The notes below the pieces were generated by a model. The model had not been told where the DNA came from, made no database searches, and saw only the letters and a list, made by a program, of their open reading frames with translations. DNA of 26,990 bases from DATFLK01 sp035267815 (GTDB lineage Bacteria > Pseudomonadota > Zetaproteobacteria > Mariprofundales > Mariprofundaceae): the NCBI GenBank assembly GCA_035267815.1, contig DATFLK010000028.1, positions 1-26,990 on the forward strand, read 5' to 3'. Shown here in pieces: positions 22,806 through 26,990 of the stretch (within the stretch, counting starts at the first letter, position 1; each line of letters opens with the position of its first letter). The position numbers were made by a program, and so were the translations under genes.

Positions 22806-25112
22806 ATGGCCCAGGCACAGGTTAAGAAACCACCGTTTTTTATGAGGCAGCGCCTTCTTTACCAGGGGCGCAAGTATGATGTGGCGATCCCCCAGGTAAG
22901 GTTGTTTGTAACTTTTACATTGCTTGCTTTCGTTGGGGACGGGGCTCTCTATTTGTTCACCTATCCCATGCTCTCACCGCTCATTATCTTCAGGATTGTT
23001 TTAGGCACGATGTTCTGGACAAATATCCTACTTTTGGCCTCTCGTTCCAAGCTGGACAGTGATGGTTGTCTTCCTTGGGAGAAAGTGGTTTTTTTCTTGA
23101 TTCCTCTAATTTTTATTTGGGCAGTTGCCTCTAATGGAGAAGATTTTAGTTTTTTCACTTTAGTAGGTATAACTGCAGCGTCCATGATTGTGGCCCGCTA
23201 CATTTTCCCCCGCAGCTACCTGCCATATCTCCGTCATTACTATCCCGGCGATTTCACCGAGCGAGCCCCGACTGGCAAGAAAAAGGGTGGACTGTTGAAG
23301 ATGGCGAGCAAGGACAAGTCGGAGATCGTCAAGATGACCCGGTGGCAGAAGCTGAAGAAGGCGTTCGAGCAGTCGCCCGAGCAGATTTTTGCTGACGGGA
23401 AGGTGAAGTATCCGCTTGTTGGGCAGGATACCGCGATCAATGCATTGCGCCTTGCTGTGCTGGAACATGATGATAATGAGCGCACGCCTCTCTCCATGTT
23501 GTTCAGCGGGGCAAGCGGCGTTGGCAAGACTCAGTTGGGCCGCAATTTCGGGGCGGTATCCGGCTTCCCGTTCCGGAAGTTCGATATGGGTAACTTCAAG
23601 GGTGAGAATAACGGCGAGGATATCGTCATCAACAAGCTGATTGGTATGCCGAACGGTTATCAGGATTCCGATAAGGGAGGCCTGCTGACCGGCGCCATTG
23701 CAGAGAATCCGGAAATCATCCTGCTCTTTGATGAAATGGAGAAGGCGGCATCGGGTGTTTATGACCTTCTGTTGGGTGCGCTGGACCGTGGCTTTATCGA
23801 GGATGGTCAGGGCCGCAAGGTGGATTGCTCTGGCGCGATCTTCCTGTTCACGACCAACGTGGGGCGCGATATCGACCCTGACCTTCCCGAAGACAAGATC
23901 AGGGACAAGATGGTCCGTGCCGGGTTCCGTCCCGAGTTCATGGGCCGGATTGGTCGTCTGATTCCGTTTCGCCCTCTCTCTGCAGAGGTTGCACGCAAGA
24001 TCGGTGAGCAGGCGATGGACAGGGAGATCGGGAAGGTTTTCAAGAAGCAGGATAAGCGTCCTTCCGTCAAGTTTCGTCCCTTCGAGAGGGCGATGGATGC
24101 CCTCCTGGCCGACAGCGGCTACAAGACCTATGGCGTCCGGGTGATCGACAAGCAGATGCGCCAGATGGCCGTGCGTATCCGTGACGAGATCGGTAAGGCG
24201 GATACGGCCGTGATCTATCCGCTGCGCTTCGGTGAGCCGGAGTTGAAGGGTAATGAGATCGGGATTGGTGTGGGGCGGAAGGCCGATATCAACCTGAACG
24301 AGCTTCGCGACAAGGTCGCCTCCGTGGTGAAGGGTCAGGACCATGCGCTAAATGCCGTCATCTCTCAGTTGGAGATGCGGCAGATGGGTCTGGTGGCCAA
24401 GCCCAACCAGCCGGAGGGCACGTTTCTGTTTACCGGCCCCTCTGGCACCGGCAAGACGGAGATGGTCGAGCAGATTGCCAAGCATCTCGATCGAGAGTTC
24501 CTGTTCTTCAACATGGGCAACTTCGAGAACGAGTCGAAGTCGCAGGCGTTCTTCGGTGCGCCTCCGGGCTATATCGGTTCGGATCAGGGCGGGCAGTTGA
24601 CGCAGGCGGTTTTGGATCATCCGAATGCGGTAATCCTGCTGGACGAGATCGAGAAGGCCGATCCGAAGATCTGGGACGGGTTCCTGAGCGTGTTCGACAA
24701 GGGTATGGCCAAGGATTCGTCGACGGGTGAGGAGGTTCCGTTTTCCCAGACCATGATCTTCATGACCAGCAATCTTGTAGCTGAGGATGTTGGGGAAGAA
24801 GGTGTGCGTGAACGGCTTCGGGATAGCGGGTACTTCCGTACAGAGATGGTCAACCGGATTGAGCACATTGTTGGCTTCAAGCCACTGTCCGATGATGTGA
24901 AGGCCGAAATTGTGCGGAAGGTGGTTGCCGGCATCGTGGACAACTACAACACCTACAACGGTACGGACATGAAGGTGGACGAAGCGATGGTGCAGGATTT
25001 GGCAAGGGATGCGGACTTCACGAATGGTGCCCGCGATGTTCAGCGCCTGGCCCAACAAAGGCTGGCTCAAACCATCAAAAAGGGCGGTGGGACAATGACG
25101 GCGGGGGTATGA
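22806..25112 (+). CDS. Membrane-anchored ATPase with two tandem ClpB-D2-like AAA+ modules
   Basis: This 768-residue protein has about four membrane helices (31-51, 58-78, 94-110, 114-134), a basic linker, then two AAA+ modules of AAA_2/ClpB-D2 type. Module 1: Walker A GASGVGKT (235-242), pore-loop position GMPNGYQDSDKGG (280-292), Walker B IILLFDE (304-310), sensor-1 Asn351, arginine-finger region RPEFMGRIGRLIPFRPL (375-391), sensor-2-like GVRVIDKQ (443-450). Module 2: GPSGTGKT (544-551), GAPPGYIGSDQGG, VILLDE (609-614), Asn656, Arg684 in MVNRIEH, sensor-2 GARDVQR (741-747). Both look catalytically complete. ClpA/ClpB normally combine a different D1 with one D2; I know no named conjugation protein with this plan. 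GAGGAG precedes the ATG. The likely role is unfolding or remodelling at the inner membrane, by inference. Confidence 0.9.
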   Translation: MAQAQVKKPPFFMRQRLLYQGRKYDVAIPQVRLFVTFTLLAFVGDGALYLFTYPMLSPLIIFRIVLGTMFWTNILLLASRSKLDSDGCLPWEKVVFFLIPLIFIWAVASNGEDFSFFTLVGITAASMIVARYIFPRSYLPYLRHYYPGDFTERAPTGKKKGGLLKMASKDKSEIVKMTRWQKLKKAFEQSPEQIFADGKVKYPLVGQDTAINALRLAVLEHDDNERTPLSMLFSGASGVGKTQLGRNFGAVSGFPFRKFDMGNFKGENNGEDIVINKLIGMPNGYQDSDKGGLLTGAIAENPEIILLFDEMEKAASGVYDLLLGALDRGFIEDGQGRKVDCSGAIFLFTTNVGRDIDPDLPEDKIRDKMVRAGFRPEFMGRIGRLIPFRPLSAEVARKIGEQAMDREIGKVFKKQDKRPSVKFRPFERAMDALLADSGYKTYGVRVIDKQMRQMAVRIRDEIGKADTAVIYPLRFGEPELKGNEIGIGVGRKADINLNELRDKVASVVKGQDHALNAVISQLEMRQMGLVAKPNQPEGTFLFTGPSGTGKTEMVEQIAKHLDREFLFFNMGNFENESKSQAFFGAPPGYIGSDQGGQLTQAVLDHPNAVILLDEIEKADPKIWDGFLSVFDKGMAKDSSTGEEVPFSQTMIFMTSNLVAEDVGEEGVRERLRDSGYFRTEMVNRIEHIVGFKPLSDDVKAEIVRKVVAGIVDNYNTYNGTDMKVDEAMVQDLARDADFTNGARDVQRLAQQRLAQTIKKGGGTMTAGV

Positions 25113-25148
25113 TTTTTTCGGAATTTTGAAATTAGGCGAATACCCCCG
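25102..25148 (+). other. Long-loop inverted repeat over the AAA+ stop codon
   Basis: CGGGGGTAT (25102-25110) is complementary to ATACCCCCG (25140-25148) with a 29-base loop. The left arm overlaps the stop codon. No T run follows, so it is not itself a standard terminator; it stands 7 bp before the strong hairpin at 25156-25183. Confidence 0.45.
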
Positions 25149-25155
25149 TGTTAAG

Positions 25156-25190
25156 ATGGGCGCATGTCGAAACGTGCGCCCATTTTTTTT
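25156..25190 (+). terminator. Strong terminator-like hairpin containing the start codon of the next gene
   Basis: ATGGGCGCATGT (25156-25167) pairs with ACGTGCGCCCAT (25172-25183) in a 12-bp stem (one G-T pair) with a CGAA loop, followed by seven more T. This is textbook intrinsic-terminator form, 44 bp after the AAA+ stop. The ATG at 25164-25166, which starts the downstream secreted protein, lies in the left arm. Confidence 0.75.
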
Positions 25191-26108
25191 GTACTTCTCG
25201 CCTTTCTTTTAGGCGCATTCTCGCATTCTGCGAGCGCACAAGAGGATCAGAATCGAGCTAAGTCCATGTCCAGAAATAACATGGAAAAAGCCCTGATGGA
25301 TCTCAAGATGGCGCTTTCCGAAGTGAAGGAATCCGAAAGCATCTACCCTTTGAAGCTTTTCAATTACAGGCAGGTCAAGACGGATATGGGCATCATGGTA
25401 AAGAACCTGGAAAAGTATCTTTACCCGCGCATTCGACTCAAGCGTGATGCAGTGCCTATTCGCCTGGATGGACGTTATTTTGCTGAGGCACTGAAGAATG
25501 GTCATGTTGTGACGGCCGAGCCTTCGGACAAGGGGATGACCAGTGTTCCCGTAGAGGATGTTCCCATTCCCTCTGATGCGGTCCCTCCACTCACCAAAGG
25601 CGATCTCTCTGCGCTGGACAAGCAGGCGGAGAAGATGAAGCAGATGCGTGAAGCATCCACCAGGCCAAAGAAAAAGCAGGCCTCCGATAAGAAGACTGAG
25701 GCAAAGCCTGAGCCTTCCACAAAACCCGCCACCAAACCCAAGAAGGCACATAAAAAGGTCAAGGTGCTTGATCCAACCGATGTAGTTTACAAGTGGCAGC
25801 GTTTTTACAACCAGAAAGATACGGATCGGATCATGAAGCTCTACTCCAAGGAGTTTCGTAAGGGGGCGGGGCATCTTGAGAAGAGGCGGAAAGATTTTGC
25901 CCGTGAGTTCACCGCGTACCCTGATGGCAAGGTCAAGACATATGACCTGCATGTTACGAGGGTGAAAAAGAATCTCGGGTGGAAAGTTCGGTTCTCTGCC
26001 GAGTATTCGGGTCAGCACTGGAAAGAGTACAGCGAGGGCACGTTCACGCTTGATAGGGAATTTATGGCTGCGCCATGCCCCTCCCTGTCCATGGGGGCTG
26101 CATCATGA
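25164..26108 (+). CDS. Secreted RAQPRD-like / NTF2-like protein, C-terminus replaced
   Basis: The 314-residue protein has a clear signal peptide (MSKRAPIFFVLLAFLLGAFS then HSASA, cleavage near 25). Residues about 36-110 resemble the RAQPRD family of integrative-element proteins: an amphipathic helix, LFNYRQVKTDMGIMVKNLEK, YLYPRIRLKRDAVPIRLDG then RYF. A Lys/Pro-rich linker (about 165-200) follows, then an NTF2-like domain (about 203-299: VVYKWQRFYNQKDTDRIMKL, GWKVRFSAEYSG, YSEGTFTLDRE). Residues 300-314 are encoded by the 121-bp repeat, so the native last strand of the domain is missing. There is no clear ribosome site, and the start lies in a terminator-like hairpin. The RAQPRD resemblance is from memory of the family pattern and is moderate. 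The protein is probably periplasmic; its function is unknown. Confidence 0.7.
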   Translation: MSKRAPIFFVLLAFLLGAFSHSASAQEDQNRAKSMSRNNMEKALMDLKMALSEVKESESIYPLKLFNYRQVKTDMGIMVKNLEKYLYPRIRLKRDAVPIRLDGRYFAEALKNGHVVTAEPSDKGMTSVPVEDVPIPSDAVPPLTKGDLSALDKQAEKMKQMREASTRPKKKQASDKKTEAKPEPSTKPATKPKKAHKKVKVLDPTDVVYKWQRFYNQKDTDRIMKLYSKEFRKGAGHLEKRRKDFAREFTAYPDGKVKTYDLHVTRVKKNLGWKVRFSAEYSGQHWKEYSEGTFTLDREFMAAPCPSLSMGAAS

Positions 26109-26269
26109 AGAGGGCCGTTCTGCGGATCGGTCAGGCCGACAGCGATAGCCACGTTCATGGCTTCGCTTTTACTATTGTCCTTCTTGTACTCCCCCAATGT
26201 CGGGGGCTTGGTTCCTGCACATGCGGCCAGCATCGGCACGATGACAGAGATCAGAATCAGGTTGCGCAT
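26012..26269 (-). pseudogene. Lipoprotein gene of conjugative element, 5' fragment
   Basis: The frame starts with ATG after an excellent AGGAGG and encodes a lipoprotein signal (MRNLILISVIVPMLAACAGT, lipobox LAAC, Cys17). It continues through TLGEYKKDNSKSEAMNVAIA to HGAAI, where the repeat ends at 26061. The last 16 codons (NSLSSVNVPS and on) are antisense to the secreted-protein gene and not native. Joined to the fragment at 21753, it would give one 293-residue lipoprotein. It lies 66 bp after the TraN fragment on the same strand, so it was probably part of the same transfer operon. A truncated lipoprotein of 85 residues could still be made. Confidence 0.75.
26061..26181. repeat. 121-bp direct repeat, right copy
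   Basis: Identical to 22426-22546. Its left edge cuts off the end of the secreted-protein gene (native codons end at 26060). Its right edge continues into the native 5' part of the lipoprotein gene. Confidence 0.95.
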
Positions 26270-26335
26270 TTCTTTCCTCCTGTGTTTTCCCTCTATCGTA
26301 CAAGACTCCGGGAAAACGCAACCCCCTTCAAGGCA

Positions 26336-26809
26336 CTATTTCCACAACCCCTGACGGATGCTCTGCCTGAGCGTCGTCGCCTTGCCGTTCTGGATGCGGT
26401 CGGCAGCCTTTTGCTGGGCATTCTGCGGTGCGGCCCCACCCACGGACGAGAAGTCATACGTCGATCCGGCCCCGGTCATCCCGTTCATGCTCTTGGAACC
26501 GTTTACGGGCCAGTTTCCTGTGGTCTTGAGCATGTTTTCCCATTCCGACAGGTCAACTTTCGACCAGTCCACGGCCTGCAACTGGGTGGTCGTTATGCCT
26601 TGGCAGTTCGGCGCTGCCGGAGAGCCCCATGAAACACCAAGCTGCGGTCTGACCTGCTCCTGAATGATCCGCGACAGTGGCGAGTTGAAACAGCATCCCA
26701 CTTCGTCGTATCTGGCACAGTACCCGAGGATACACCCTCCTCCGAACGGATTGCTCAGAACGCAAACATGCTGCGCACAATACATCCCGAGCGAGTGGCA
26801 CACCCTCAT
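26336..26809 (-). pseudogene. traN: TraN-like mating-pair stabilisation protein, C-terminal fragment
   Basis: The 157-residue frame corresponds to the Cys-rich C-terminal part of TraN of F-type conjugation systems: CHSLGMYCAQHVC, GCCFNSPLSRIIQEQVRPQL then GVSWG, and NCQGITTTQLQAVDWSKVDL followed by SEWENML. Full TraN proteins are several hundred residues longer and have a signal peptide, so the upstream part is gone. The ATG is directly after the pilT/pilU stop codon, and the conserved region begins there, so the junction cuts within TraN. TraN acts in the donor outer membrane to stabilise mating pairs; this fragment has no signal peptide and should not function. The family call rests on remembered motif patterns. 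Confidence 0.75.
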
Positions 26810-26990
26810 TTATTCGCGGCCCATGCGCATGGCGAAATCTTCGGGGTATACGGCGTGTGCCAGTGCCTCTTCGTATTCGACCTGATCGTTTTCGACCAGT
26901 TGTTGAAGGTGTTGGTCGAAGGTCTGGCTGCCGTAGAGTGTGGTGCCTTCATCCATGGCGCGTGGAATCTCCTGCCAGCGATCCGGATCG
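26810..26990 (-). CDS. PilT/PilU-type twitching-motility ATPase, C-terminal end
   Basis: Only the last 59 codons are in the window; the gene enters from the right edge. The readable end includes RWQEIPRAMDEGTTLYGSQT, FDQHLQQLVENDQVEYEEAL and PEDFAMRMGRE, then TAA at 26812-26810. This matches the C-terminal helix region of type IV pilus retraction ATPases (GxQTFDQxLxxL...I.YEEAL), with PilU somewhat more likely than PilT. The native last residues may have been altered at the junction, because the TraN fragment starts on the next codon in the same frame. Confidence 0.82.
   Translation of the reverse strand, partial: DPDRWQEIPRAMDEGTTLYGSQTFDQHLQQLVENDQVEYEEALAHAVYPEDFAMRMGRE

Noticed and set aside
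23160..24344. 394-codon minus-strand frame opposite the AAA+ gene
   Set aside because: Antisense shadow; the plus strand has all AAA+ motifs in frame.
22547..26060. Insert as a standard transposon
   Set aside because: No terminal inverted repeats at its ends, no transposase, and a 121-bp duplication is far longer than usual target duplications.
26061..26632. Plus-strand frame at 26075-26632 extending from the repeat
   Set aside because: It is antisense to the lipoprotein and TraN fragments, both of which have clear motifs.
20451..26814. ATTTATT at 20451-20457 and 26808-26814 as a target-site duplication of the whole block
   Set aside because: Seven AT-rich bases can match by chance, the flanks beyond differ, and no integrase or terminal repeat supports it.

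Overview
The window reads as chromosome of a Gram-negative proteobacterium carrying one decayed piece of a conjugative element. The gene set (RlpA and MltB envelope enzymes, a yceD-rpmF-plsX-fabH-fabD-fabG-acpP-fabF cluster, a tripartite RND pump, type IV pilus PilT/PilU) is typical of proteobacteria. A zetaproteobacterium-like origin is only my impression from overall protein style and is not proven by any marker here.

Layout. (1) 1-2791, minus strand: pcm, mltB, rlpA and the start of a LOG-family nucleotide-binding gene form a tight, probably co-transcribed group. (2) 3075-9227, plus strand: the fatty-acid/phospholipid initiation operon, closed by a clear intrinsic terminator at 9256-9286. 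(3) 9416-11388, plus strand: an OmpR-type response regulator and its sensor kinase. They converge, with 14 bp between, on a minus-strand efflux operon (adaptor, RND pump, TolC-like lipoprotein; 16923-11403) whose genes overlap by 4 bp. (4) 17044-20431: a pabB-type chorismate enzyme, an APC amino-acid permease and a PlsC-like acyltransferase. (5) 20432-26809: the accessory block. (6) 26810-26990, minus strand: the 3' end of a PilT/PilU-type ATPase gene, running off the window.

The accessory block holds a short ORF between 23-bp inverted repeats, a TumE/TumA-type toxin-antitoxin pair with a palindromic operator candidate, and pieces of a conjugation region: a C-terminal TraN fragment followed by a lipoprotein gene. 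The lipoprotein gene is split by a 3.5-kb insert flanked by a perfect 121-bp direct duplication of lipoprotein coding sequence. Removing one repeat plus the insert would restore one 293-codon ORF. The insert carries the tail of a Gly/Ser-repeat protein, a membrane-anchored ATPase with two tandem ClpB-D2-like AAA+ modules, and a secreted RAQPRD-like/NTF2-like protein whose last codons come from the duplicated repeat.

The AAA+ protein, the strong terminator-like hairpin that contains the start codon of the gene after it, and the repeat-flanked insert are the most unusual things seen. No relaxase, integrase, coupling protein or replication gene is visible, so the block looks like a relic or a part of a larger rearranged element.
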